Source: an uncultured Lachnospiraceae bacterium (GTDB taxonomy: Bacteria; Bacillota_A; Clostridia; Lachnospirales; Lachnospiraceae). Taken from it: a stretch of DNA of 15,348 bases. Shown here in pieces: positions 1-6,963 of the stretch. The position numbers were made by a program, and so were the translations under genes. The stretch's first letter is position 1; the number at the start of each line of letters is the position of its first letter. Where the stretch lies: assembly GCA_910585655.1 (NCBI GenBank), contig CAJUFW010000076.1:1-15348 (forward strand), given 5' to 3'. The notes below the pieces were generated by a model. That model had not been told where the DNA came from, made no database searches, and saw nothing but the letters and a program-made list of their open reading frames with translations.

Positions 1-82
1 CGTTGTAGATGTTTGGTTATAAAACACGTTCGTGCGTTTATTGCGCCTATCTGACAGCCTATCATTCCATAAAGCACGCCAA

Positions 83-122
83 AGCAGCGGGATCTTTTAC
101 TCTTTCAAAAGATCCCGCTGCT
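83..122 (-). terminator. Terminator hairpin after the solute-binding protein gene
   Basis: A 16-bp perfect stem (83-98 with 107-122) with an 8-nt loop starts 16 nt past the stop codon of the lipoprotein gene. On the minus strand it is followed only by TTT and then mixed sequence, so the U-tract is weak. Position and stem strength still make it the likely transcript end. Bases 1-82 show no gene or clear signal. Confidence 0.7.
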
Positions 123-137
123 GCATCTGCTTTTATT

Positions 138-1796
138 TTAACGCGCATTATACCGATCCAGAGCCGACTGCTGAATTTCCAGACATCGCTCAATTCCATA
201 ATCGTGCAGGGACTGCAAAAAGCTATCATAATGCTCTAACGATTCGCTTCCCATAATACACTTTGCCGTATACTCTTGTACCAACGTCTTGATATCTGTA
301 TACACAGTACTGTATTCTATTGTTTCCTCCGGCGTCATCGTGATATTAGACGGCAGGTTCAGACTATCGTCTGTCTTCCAAACTCCCTGCGCCTCATTCA
401 GCCACTCTCCATACAGTGGAGGCGCATAACCCCAGTTATAAAAGCCAAAATACTGACCAGCCATCATCGTATACTGACTGCAGGCATCCGCCTGAGACAA
501 ACCATCTGCATTGTTTTTCACCACATCCAAAAACTCGTAGCTTCCGTCTTCCTTCTTTTTATAACTTTCTCCCTCGATCCCATAGCTGGTAATTTCCATA
601 AGTTCCTCTGTATAATACTGATCCAGGTAGGAAAGCACCAGTTCCGGATTTTTACAGTTATTTGACAATACTAAATGACGGGAAAACACTGGAATACTCA
701 TGCCGGAATAGGAGGTATCTCCTTTGTTTAACACCGGAGCCGGAACGGTCTGAAGGAAAAAGTCCTCTTCCTTTGTCATCCCGGAATCCTTTAAATAGGT
801 ATAAGTATAAGAACCGATAATCGGACCGGCTCCAGCCTCATTGTTCGCAAACATCTGATTTGTATCCGTCCATTCACTAAAGGAATTAAAGTTCGGATCA
901 ATCAGACCTTCCTCATACCATTGCCGCATCATAACCAGATATTGCTTGTATCCCTCCTCCAGAGGTCCATAATACACCGTCCCATCCTTTTGATAAAATT
1001 CCCCTAAAATTCCGTATGCGCTGATAAAATCCTGCGCCATATTGACCCCGGTCGCATTGATTGTCATAACCGCGCCATAGTTTTCTTTAAAAGCGGTCAA
1101 TACCTGATGCCATTCCTCTAAGGTTTCCGGCAAACTCAAGTTCAGCTTGTTCAACCAATCCTTCCGAATCGCCAGACCAATCCATGGATTTTCCCCCTCG
1201 ATCCGATCATTGTAGCAATTTGCCTGATAAATAGCCACTCTTCTTCCATCGTCCAGCTTTGTCATCTTATCATATTCGGAATTTGAAGTAATAATCTTCT
1301 TATAGTTTGGCATAGCTTTTTCTATCAGATCGCTAACATCCAAAAACACCCCGTCTTCTACGCCTGCCGTCAAGCCGCCGGCATAATAGCCTCCTGCTCC
1401 GCACAGTACATCCGGATAATCACCGGAAGCCATCAGTAAACCAAATTTCTCACTTGCCTCATTGCTTGACGCCGTTGTCCAGTTGATATGTACATTCGTC
1501 CGTTCTTCCATCGCCTGAACTGCCCTTACCTCATTCGGACTGTCGCACACCTGACTGCTCCATGGAACCCATACACTGATTTCTGCCTGTTCTGACAGAG
1601 GAAATGTTATCTGATCGGACGTTTCTTCTTCCTGCTGCCCTTCTTCTCTGTCGGGCATTCCCGTCCCCTGTTTCCCCTCCTCTTTGCCCGTCGGCTTTGT
1701 CTCCTTCTTTCCACAGGCTGACAGCGAAGACAGACACAGTGCCAGACATAATCCCAGAGCAAACGCTTTTTTGACAGAGTTTCTTGTTCTCTTCAT
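138..1796 (-). CDS. Extracellular solute-binding lipoprotein (LplA/YtcQ-like, sugar ABC importer)
   Basis: This is a 552-aa lipoprotein predicted to bind a carbohydrate outside the cell and deliver it to an ABC importer. The first 28 residues form a lipoprotein signal peptide: a basic start (MKRTRNSVKK), a Leu/Ala-rich core and the lipobox LSAC, with Cys28 as the lipidated residue. A Lys/Glu/Gly/Gln-rich linker follows, then a family-1 solute-binding body (e.g. the stretch ISVWVPWSSQV near residue 73 and RKDWLNKLNLSLPETLEEW near residue 212). The length of about 550 aa fits the LplA/YtcQ group, known to import oligosaccharides such as rhamnogalacturonan fragments in Bacillus. The start is fixed by AGAGGAGG 8 nt upstream. 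No permease gene follows; a terminator does, so its membrane partners must be encoded elsewhere. It has its own promoter with an operator shared with the GH78-like gene. The ligand is inferred from that neighbour only. Confidence 0.92.
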   Translation of the reverse strand: MKRTRNSVKKAFALGLCLALCLSSLSACGKKETKPTGKEEGKQGTGMPDREEGQQEEETSDQITFPLSEQAEISVWVPWSSQVCDSPNEVRAVQAMEERTNVHINWTTASSNEASEKFGLLMASGDYPDVLCGAGGYYAGGLTAGVEDGVFLDVSDLIEKAMPNYKKIITSNSEYDKMTKLDDGRRVAIYQANCYNDRIEGENPWIGLAIRKDWLNKLNLSLPETLEEWHQVLTAFKENYGAVMTINATGVNMAQDFISAYGILGEFYQKDGTVYYGPLEEGYKQYLVMMRQWYEEGLIDPNFNSFSEWTDTNQMFANNEAGAGPIIGSYTYTYLKDSGMTKEEDFFLQTVPAPVLNKGDTSYSGMSIPVFSRHLVLSNNCKNPELVLSYLDQYYTEELMEITSYGIEGESYKKKEDGSYEFLDVVKNNADGLSQADACSQYTMMAGQYFGFYNWGYAPPLYGEWLNEAQGVWKTDDSLNLPSNITMTPEETIEYSTVYTDIKTLVQEYTAKCIMGSESLEHYDSFLQSLHDYGIERCLEIQQSALDRYNAR

Positions 1797-1874
1797 ACTA
1801 AAATCCTCCTCTTTTTTTCATCTCCATAGCCATTTTTTCTGTTTTTCACTAGAGATTTCTTTTTTATGAAGATT

Positions 1875-1936
1875 ATTTTAGCAGAAATTCACTAGAATTT
1901 CTCTGTCATAGCTTTTCTTTTATACTGTCGAAATGT
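1875..1936 (-). promoter_or_regulatory. Promoter and AraC-type operator of the solute-binding protein gene
   Basis: On the minus strand, ACATTTCGACAGTA (1923-1936) is followed by GACAGAGAAA (1898-1907). The two GACAG cores lie 22 bp apart as direct repeats, as expected for an AraC-family dimer site. The GAGAAA end of the proximal half sits at the -35 position, exactly 17 bp upstream of a -10 TAAAAT (1875-1880). The -35 has little match to TTGACA, typical of an activator-dependent promoter. The same arrangement occurs before the GH78-like gene. The upstream half abuts the stop codon of the regulator gene. Start of transcription would be near 1868, giving a leader of about 70 nt. Confidence 0.65.
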
Positions 1937-3075
1937 CAAGTAACACTCGCTGCCCCCGTTTCCTGTCTTGGCAGCCGACCGAAATACTCCTTATAAAGCC
2001 GATAAAAATGGCTTTGGTTGAAAAATCCGTTTTGCTCTGCGATGGTCTGAACCGGAAGCTCTGTCGCTCTTAACAGTTCTTCCACTCTTTCCAATCGAAA
2101 TTCATTCCGCAGCCTTACAAAGCTGATACCAAGATGCTCGGTCAACAGGCTGCTTACCCAGCTTTCACTATAGCCGAAATGCTCTGCGACCGATTCCCTC
2201 GTACAGTCCGCGCAATGCTCCCTGATATAAGCAATCATCCTGGAAACTTTAGAATCCGGACGGTAATTATAAAAAATCAGTTCCGGATTCTGCTCTATAA
2301 AACGCCACAATCGTACAAACACCGTGTGGATCAACTGTTCAAATAGCTCCTTTGCCGCTATTTGCTCCGGATCGTAATACTCCGCCAGCAACTCTTCGAT
2401 TTCCTCCTGAATTTTTCTGTCTTGGCTGGTTCGTAAAAAAAGATAATTCATGTTTCCGGCTATATGGCAGACGGCATTTGAGAGAAACTGCGACAGCTCG
2501 CACTTTCCGGGAAGTAACTTTTCCAGCACCGTCAGCATCGCAGAGGGAAAGCAGACCAGGTTAATCAGGATATCCTCTTTCCGAAGCACGTTGATTTTAT
2601 GAACGCAGCCGGGTTCCATCAGCAGCAAATCTCCGGGTTTCATAACAATCTTTTTTCCGTTTACTTCATTGATCACCTGTCCCGAATAGCAATAATTGAT
2701 CTCCAGGAAAGAATGGCGATGATAAAAGCAAGCCCAATACCGCCCATGTTTTTGAATCATCATCCATTTTTTGATTCCCTGTTTCTCTGCTACCAGGGCT
2801 CTTGATGGAATCACCAGTTGTCCCCTGCCCCGATCGGTCAAATAAGAAACTCCCGATCTTCCGCTACCCTCCGACTGATAATCTAAAATAGGAATTTGAT
2901 TCTTTAAGCCCTTTTCCTCATAAGCGGCTATATATCCTTCTATCTTTTTTTGGTATGCCTCCCAAATCTCCTCTGTTCCCGCTGCCCTTTTTTGATACTC
3001 TTGCCAAAGCCGGTACGATTCGCGCTCATAATCCTCTATTTGAAGCAGCTTTTCCCTTAACTCCTTCGTGTTCAT
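1936..3075 (-). CDS. AraC-family transcriptional regulator with N-terminal cupin domain
   Basis: This 379-aa DNA-binding regulator probably controls the carbohydrate genes on either side. Residues 1 to about 60 are helical and charged. A cupin-like sensing domain follows, with HRHSFLEINYCYSG near residues 118-131 and the MKPGDLLLMEPGCVH turn just after it, a form common in sugar-responsive AraC proteins. The last 100 residues hold the two helix-turn-helix motifs: HFGYSESWVSSLLTEHLG, then PVQTIAEQNGFFNQSHFYRL leading to YFGRLP. The start at 3075 is chosen because AAGGAGG lies 9 nt upstream; an in-frame ATG at 3126 has no such site. The gene follows the GH78-like gene by 52 nt and should be cotranscribed with it. 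Its likely targets are the twin operators at 1898-1936 and 5665-5703, so it probably activates both its own operon and the lipoprotein gene. The inducer is not known; a rhamnose-containing sugar is inferred. Confidence 0.93.
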   Translation of the reverse strand: MNTKELREKLLQIEDYERESYRLWQEYQKRAAGTEEIWEAYQKKIEGYIAAYEEKGLKNQIPILDYQSEGSGRSGVSYLTDRGRGQLVIPSRALVAEKQGIKKWMMIQKHGRYWACFYHRHSFLEINYCYSGQVINEVNGKKIVMKPGDLLLMEPGCVHKINVLRKEDILINLVCFPSAMLTVLEKLLPGKCELSQFLSNAVCHIAGNMNYLFLRTSQDRKIQEEIEELLAEYYDPEQIAAKELFEQLIHTVFVRLWRFIEQNPELIFYNYRPDSKVSRMIAYIREHCADCTRESVAEHFGYSESWVSSLLTEHLGISFVRLRNEFRLERVEELLRATELPVQTIAEQNGFFNQSHFYRLYKEYFGRLPRQETGAASVT

Positions 3076-3127
3076 CCGGTATCGCCTCCTTGGCTCTAGT
3101 ATAACCGGATTCCTCCACAGTTGCAAT

Positions 3128-5518
3128 CTATCCTTGTCGCCCCTTTACCTGGCACTCTGGTGGCACATTTGCCTTGACCTTTAGAGAACCATCCTCCTTC
3201 TTGTTCCATTCTACATAAATGGTTCCCTTTGGCGTAACCACCTCTCCCTTTGCCCAGGAGAGATACCCCGGCACCGGACGGATTTCAATCTCTGCAAAAC
3301 CAGGTTTTAAAGGACGTACTCCTAATACGACTGCCGGAAGTTCGTAGAGTGCAAGTGCGCCCCAGGCATGACAATCGCTTCTTCCCTGAATCCCTTCACT
3401 TTCCACACAAGTTGTCAGATTTGCCCGCAGCATACTCCGCCAGTTTTCCCAAAGCAGATCCGTTTTTTCATAGAGATCTGCCTGCTCCAATGCCCGGAAC
3501 AGATAATAAGCCATAGCCACAGAACATGGAGCAAAGGACGCATCCTCGATCGCCGTCTCCATCGCCTGTCTCGCCTCCTCCGGAGTAAAGACCCCTGCCA
3601 AAGTTCCAAACACTTGGCAGTGCTGGCTATAAACAGCCAACCCTGGTCCATCCGTTAAAAGCCCACGTTCATCCATACAAACACGGCGGATGCTTTGCTT
3701 TAATGTCTCCGCCTCCCTCTCATGCCGCTCTGCCAGCCCCAGGTAGCCCTCCTCTGCGAAATAACGCTCCAAATCAGCCAACGCCTGTAACCCAATACAG
3801 TACAACAGGCTTTCCATTGTGACATCACCGCTTTGAATGGCGCTTGGTACACCACGTTCCCAGCCGTCTACCCAATCAATAAAACTCCAGTAACGACCAT
3901 CCTGTCCTCCCTCCGACGTTCTGCGCACCAGCCCCTTCTCATTCAGACGACTGCCAAAAAACTGTAAAATCCTTTCTAACACTGGAAGGAAACGAATGGT
4001 AAAGGCTGCGTCTCCAAAATACAAATACTGATCTCTGACCATCAATATATAATAAATCGAAAAGTTACAAATCAGATTCGAGCCAAACGACGGATAACAC
4101 CCCTCTAACAACCCGTCATAACGCTGGGAACGGGCAAAATCCTCGATACATTTTCTAGCCAGCCGATCATCTGCAGAAACCATGTAAGTAAATAAAATCT
4201 GGGAACGGGTGTCCATGATATACTGAAGCTGCTCATAAAACGGGCAATCCTCATACGTTTCGTGCATACAACGACGCAACGTACGCTCACAAATATCCCA
4301 AATCCCGGAAAGGCTTTTATCTGATGTCTCTACCTTTGTTTTCACCTCTAACGGATAGCCAGTTTCCCGATATCTTAATGCACACAGTTCGAGCGGCTCC
4401 TCTCCGGTCTCGATTTCCAGCTTGATAAAACGAAACGTACGGAACCAAAACGGCTCATAGCGCTCCGGCTTCTCCTTTGTCCCATAACCGCCTACCGTAT
4501 ATCGATCGGTTGGTCCTGCTAACATCCCGCCTTGCCAGTCCAGTCGATCGCCCTTCTCCGGCTTCATAAAGGAAATTACCTGGGCTATTTTTTCCTGCAG
4601 CTCTTTCTCTAAAACTTCCGATTTCCCGACTGACATGACCTCCGGTGGCAATTCTGGCTGTTTCACGTAAGACTCCGAACAGGTAATACGAATCCTGCTT
4701 CCTGCTCCGCCTGCCACAGCCAGTTCCAGATAGCCGGTCGTCAGTTCCCCTACATGTAGCTCTACTACTTCTTTACTCTTAGCCGGAATCAAAAGCATTT
4801 GCTTGTCCTGCCGCAGCCAGTTTTCCCATAGTTCCTTTGTCCCTTTTCCCTCTCTTACACACATTACCTCCTGAAAAGAACATGTCTTTTCATACAAAAA
4901 AGGAATCGGTCTTGGATTTAACCTGCCTGGACTGACATATTCCCCCATTCCCGGATAAGGAACTGCTTCCTGCCATCCAAATTGGCTGCCCTTTTTTGAA
5001 ATCTCCTGATAATCCGGCAACATCCAGTCTGCCAGCATAGCCACTCCTGACGCTTCTTCCGTAATACAAAGCGGTTCAAAATAGGGATTGGATTTGCCTA
5101 TTTGAATCTGTTCTGCCAGACACCAGCGCCAGTCCCTTCCAGTACAAACACCTATCGTTTCTCCCTCCAGATAAAAGCCCGGCGTCTCTGTCCGCCAAAC
5201 CGAAAAATTTCCGTTGCTATGCAGCAGCGGATAACGTAGTACCACCGCCGCCAGCACATTTTTCCCGGTATGCAGAAACGGCGCTATATCTACTTCATCA
5301 TAATACCAAACCTGACGATCACCCTTACACGGTCCCTGACAAAGAGACGTCCCGTTGACATAAAAACGGTAACGGGAATCCGCCGACAAACGCACTACTG
5401 CCTTCTCCGGCACCTCACTAAGCTCCCATTCCTTTCGGAAATACACGACCAACGGACGTTCTTTGTCATAGTCTTGTCCTATCCAAATCCATTTGCTCTC
5501 TGGTATGTTATATTCCAT
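3128..5518 (-). CDS. Glycoside hydrolase family 78-like protein (alpha-L-rhamnosidase family)
   Basis: This 796-aa protein belongs to the alpha-L-rhamnosidase-like six-hairpin group. The N-terminal part is beta-rich and resembles the carbohydrate-binding/beta-sandwich domains of GH78 enzymes (FRKEWELSEV, ADSRYRFYVNG, DIAPFLHTGKNVLAAVV). A second beta region ends near RYEPFWFRTFRFIKLEIE. The (alpha/alpha)6 domain begins around residue 400 and includes HETYEDCPFYEQLQY, which corresponds to the acidic DCP motif of the family, and later SDCHAWGALALYELP with the usual His-Ala-Trp near residue 718. The C-terminal beta domain has GFAEIEIRPVPGYLSWAKG. No signal peptide is seen, so it should act in the cytoplasm on imported oligosaccharides. 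The DCP motif departs from the common DCPxREE form, so activity on plain rhamnosides is not assured. AAGGA and AGGAT precede the start. First gene of an operon with the AraC regulator. Confidence 0.85.
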   Translation of the reverse strand: MEYNIPESKWIWIGQDYDKERPLVVYFRKEWELSEVPEKAVVRLSADSRYRFYVNGTSLCQGPCKGDRQVWYYDEVDIAPFLHTGKNVLAAVVLRYPLLHSNGNFSVWRTETPGFYLEGETIGVCTGRDWRWCLAEQIQIGKSNPYFEPLCITEEASGVAMLADWMLPDYQEISKKGSQFGWQEAVPYPGMGEYVSPGRLNPRPIPFLYEKTCSFQEVMCVREGKGTKELWENWLRQDKQMLLIPAKSKEVVELHVGELTTGYLELAVAGGAGSRIRITCSESYVKQPELPPEVMSVGKSEVLEKELQEKIAQVISFMKPEKGDRLDWQGGMLAGPTDRYTVGGYGTKEKPERYEPFWFRTFRFIKLEIETGEEPLELCALRYRETGYPLEVKTKVETSDKSLSGIWDICERTLRRCMHETYEDCPFYEQLQYIMDTRSQILFTYMVSADDRLARKCIEDFARSQRYDGLLEGCYPSFGSNLICNFSIYYILMVRDQYLYFGDAAFTIRFLPVLERILQFFGSRLNEKGLVRRTSEGGQDGRYWSFIDWVDGWERGVPSAIQSGDVTMESLLYCIGLQALADLERYFAEEGYLGLAERHEREAETLKQSIRRVCMDERGLLTDGPGLAVYSQHCQVFGTLAGVFTPEEARQAMETAIEDASFAPCSVAMAYYLFRALEQADLYEKTDLLWENWRSMLRANLTTCVESEGIQGRSDCHAWGALALYELPAVVLGVRPLKPGFAEIEIRPVPGYLSWAKGEVVTPKGTIYVEWNKKEDGSLKVKANVPPECQVKGRQG

Positions 5519-5552
5519 ATGATCATCCTGTCCTTTCTGCTTCTTTTTGTTT

Positions 5553-5591
5553 TAGAAAAAAATTCAGGGTTCCGCAAACATGCAGAACCCC
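5553..5591 (-). terminator. Leader terminator/attenuator of the GH78-like gene
   Basis: On the minus strand, GGGTTC (5585-5590) pairs with GAACCC (5567-5572), with inner GCA/TGC pairs, and is followed by TGAA and seven T residues. It lies about 40 nt before the GH78-like start codon and downstream of that gene's promoter. There is no minus-strand gene to its right that it could serve before the promoter, and no room for another promoter after it. A second GAACCC at 5621-5626 can pair with the 5' arm and so block the hairpin. Confidence 0.6.
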
Positions 5592-5641
5592 AGTTATCTT
5601 CTTTTTCCCATTTCTACTATGGGTTCACTTTTATAAATTTT

Positions 5642-5703
5642 AGTTTAACAGAATTTTAGCGATTTTTCTCTATCTTAATTTCCTTATTGTACTGTCGAAA
5701 TGT
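5642..5703 (-). promoter_or_regulatory. Promoter and AraC-type operator of the GH78-like operon
   Basis: On the minus strand, ACATTTCGACAGTA (5690-5703) is identical over 14 bases to the box before the lipoprotein gene. GATAGAGAAA (5665-5674) follows at the same 22-bp repeat spacing. The GAGAAA is again 17 bp from a -10, here TAAACT (5642-5647). An alternative -10 TAAAAT lies at 5653-5658 but does not keep the spacing. The predicted transcript starts near 5635 and runs through the attenuator. Confidence 0.62.
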
Positions 5704-5801
5704 TCAGAAATTGCTATCAAACGACTGCTTCAATTAAAATTTTCTCCCCTAACACAATTTCCTGCACTCCGATTCTTTTCTTCTGATAGAAAAAACAGGC
5801 A

Positions 5802-5811
5802 TAGAAATTTC
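5802..5811. repeat. Target-site duplication, left copy (TAGAAATTTC)
   Basis: The ten bases TAGAAATTTC lie directly outside the left inverted repeat of the cassette and are repeated exactly at 6947-6956 outside the right one. Confidence 0.85.
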
Positions 5812-5828
5812 CAATGTCATTTAGTTAA
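5812..5828 (+). repeat. Left 17-bp terminal inverted repeat
   Basis: CAATGTCATTTAGTTAA, a perfect inverted match to 6930-6946. Conserved subterminal TTAAGTTAAG follows at 5840-5849. Confidence 0.87.
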
Positions 5829-5846
5829 TTTCAAAATCATTAAGTT

Positions 5847-5874
5847 AAGGGGTAAATCTTCAGATTTGCCCCTT
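5847..5874. terminator. Left subterminal hairpin of the cassette
   Basis: A 12-bp stem (5847-5858 with 5863-5874, one G-T pair) with a TTCA loop follows the subterminal TTAAGTTAAG. It is flanked by AT-rich sequence rather than a clean T-run. It could block transcription entering from the left end or serve as an end-structure signal; the terminator role is tentative. Confidence 0.5.
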
Positions 5875-5920
5875 TAAATTTACTTACTTAAAAAAATCTG
5901 TTTAGTTAAAAAATTTATAG

Positions 5921-6067
5921 ATTTTCTCTCAATATATAGATAACGAAGCATTTACAATATATGAATTAGAAAAGATTGTGGGCGCTAAAAAGAATGTATT
6001 GCGTGGGTGCTATATTCGTGCAAAGAAGCAAATACAAACACAAAAATGTCAAAATGATAAAGAATAA
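5921..6067 (+). pseudogene. Coding remnant inside the cassette (48 codons, no start)
   Basis: After a stop at 5918-5920, one frame stays open for 48 codons to TAA at 6065. The peptide includes DNEAFTIYELEKIVGAKKNV and RGCYIRAKKQIQTQ, with balanced protein-like composition, but no ATG, GTG or TTG at its beginning and no ribosome-binding site. It reads like the C-terminal end of a lost cargo gene (or of a transposase-side gene) left by a deletion. The family is not recognised. It may also be chance in AT-rich DNA. Confidence 0.35.
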
Positions 6068-6082
6068 ATTATGCAATATTAT

Positions 6083-6111
6083 TTAATTTGAGAATATCTT
6101 ATGGATATAAT
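6083..6111 (+). promoter_or_regulatory. Possible promoter of the cassette kinase-like gene
   Basis: TATAAT at 6106-6111 with a weak -35 (TTAATT, 6083-6088) 17 bp upstream. It lies 64 bases before the start codon, inside the cassette, so the cargo can carry its own promoter. In AT-rich DNA such a match could be chance. Confidence 0.4.
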
Positions 6112-6174
6112 AACCTCCAATATGAAGAATAGCTCAAAAAAACTTGAATTTATATAAGACAAGGAGAAATGTTT

Positions 6175-6666
6175 ATGGCAAAGATAATAGCAATCTGTGG
6201 GAAAATATGTTGCGGAAAAACCTATTACGCCAATCAAATAAAAGAAAAAGAGAACGCAGTTATTTTATCATGCGATGAATTAACAAAGGATTTGTTTGAT
6301 AATGATTTGGGTGAGAAACATGACGAAATGGCATTAAGAATTTGGAGCTATTTTAAGAAAAAATCGGTGGAATTGGTAAACATAGGTTGTACTGTAATTT
6401 TAGATTGGGGGTTTTGGAGCTTAGAAAACAGAAGAAGCTTAACCGAGTTTTGTCACTCTCAGAATGTTCATTGTGAATGGCATTACATTGATGTTAATGA
6501 CCAAACATGGAATAAAAACATTGAAGAACGAAACTGTAGGGTATTAAATGGCGAAGGTGGTACAGATTATTATCTGGATGAAGGCCTTATGGGAAAATTA
6601 TTGTCCATGTGGGAAGCACCTTCTAAAGATGAAATAGATGTTTGGTATACCTTAGAAAGAAAATAG
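6175..6666 (+). CDS. P-loop kinase/ATPase-like cargo protein (AAA_33-type)
   Basis: This 163-aa protein has the look of a small nucleotide-dependent kinase. Residues 9-16 (GKICCGKT) are a Walker A loop directly after a hydrophobic first strand. SCDEL at 32-36 gives a D-E pair at the expected substrate side, and TVILDWGFWS (73-82) supplies a Walker-B-like Asp77. Such single-domain P-loop proteins include small-molecule and antibiotic phosphotransferases and zeta-like kinases; the substrate here cannot be named. The start at 6175 is preferred because AAGGAG (6161-6166) is 8 nt away; the ATG at 6169 is only 2 nt from it. The gene is the only intact gene of the cassette, has its own terminator, and is more AT-rich than the genes outside, consistent with transfer. 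Its cytoplasmic location is inferred from the lack of any signal or membrane segment. Confidence 0.85.
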   Translation: MAKIIAICGKICCGKTYYANQIKEKENAVILSCDELTKDLFDNDLGEKHDEMALRIWSYFKKKSVELVNIGCTVILDWGFWSLENRRSLTEFCHSQNVHCEWHYIDVNDQTWNKNIEERNCRVLNGEGGTDYYLDEGLMGKLLSMWEAPSKDEIDVWYTLERK

Positions 6667-6768
6667 AATTGTTATATAGAGAACAACGAATCTCAATTTG
6701 TTGAACACATGAAACTTTCAGGTTGTACCTGAGTTTATGTGAAGAGAATTAAATACAAATGACCTAAG

Positions 6769-6803
6769 AGCCATTGTGGAAGATAATCTACAGTGGCTTT
6801 TTT
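6769..6803 (+). terminator. Terminator of the cassette kinase-like gene
   Basis: A 12-bp stem (6769-6780 with 6787-6798, two G-T pairs) with loop AGATAA is followed by a six-T run. It is a standard intrinsic terminator about 100 nt after the stop codon and inside the cassette. Confidence 0.85.
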
Positions 6804-6874
6804 CATGCAATGAAATGTAAAAAAACTTTAACTCTTTGTTAATTTAAGTTATCGGTTATTAGCATATATGTATC

Positions 6875-6909
6875 AAAAAAGTAGCCGTCCATTCATGAAA
6901 TGGACGGCT
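6875..6909 (-). terminator. Right subterminal hairpin of the cassette, terminator for ileS read-through
   Basis: A perfect 11-bp stem (6883-6893 with 6899-6909), loop CATGA, is followed on the minus strand by AC and six T residues (6880 down to 6875). Any transcript from ileS that crosses the right end of the cassette should stop here, 38 nt inside the element. Confidence 0.75.
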
Positions 6910-6929
6910 TAACTTAACACATAAAACTC

Positions 6930-6946
6930 TTAACTAAATGACATTG
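6930..6946 (-). repeat. Right 17-bp terminal inverted repeat
   Basis: Reverse complement of CAATGTCATTTAGTTAA, a perfect match to 5812-5828, again with a subterminal TTAAGTTAAG (6908-6917 on the minus strand). Confidence 0.87.
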
Positions 6947-6956
6947 TAGAAATTTC
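6947..6956. repeat. Target-site duplication, right copy (TAGAAATTTC)
   Basis: Exact copy of 5802-5811 directly outside the right inverted repeat. Confidence 0.85.
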
Positions 6957-6963
6957 ATACTGC

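Larger units (their letters stand above)
5812..6946. mobile_element. Non-autonomous mobile insertion cassette with kinase-like cargo
   Basis: This 1135-bp element begins with CAATGTCATTTAGTTAA (5812-5828) and ends with its exact reverse complement (6930-6946). It is flanked by a 10-bp direct repeat. Inside each end, 11-12 bp on, both sides carry TTAAGTTAAG followed at once by a hairpin (5847-5874 and 6883-6909). It is clearly richer in A+T than both neighbours. It has no transposase; it holds one intact gene (6175-6666), its terminator, and a coding remnant (5921-6067). Ends plus cargo without transposase match the definition of a mobile insertion cassette, first described for IS231 ends (MIC231). 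A 10-bp duplication and CA-starting ends would suit IS4/IS231-type transposases, but the family is an inference; movement would need a transposase supplied in trans. Confidence 0.85.

Noticed and set aside
3076..3126. Longer start for the AraC regulator at 3126
   Set aside because: The ATG at 3075 has AAGGAGG 9 nt upstream, and the extra 17 residues do not resemble the family.
5653..5658. TAAAAT as the -10 box of the GH78-like operon
   Set aside because: TAAACT at 5642-5647 keeps the same 17-bp distance to the operator as in the lipoprotein promoter; TAAAAT would be 11 bp off. Kept only as an alternative.
6169..6174. ATG at 6169 as the start of the kinase-like gene
   Set aside because: It is only 2 nt from the ribosome-binding site; the ATG at 6175 has the proper 8-nt spacing.
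6175..6666. Cassette gene as a zeta toxin of a toxin-antitoxin pair
   Set aside because: It has a Walker A loop but no adjacent antitoxin gene and is shorter than typical zeta toxins; only the broad P-loop kinase class is supported.
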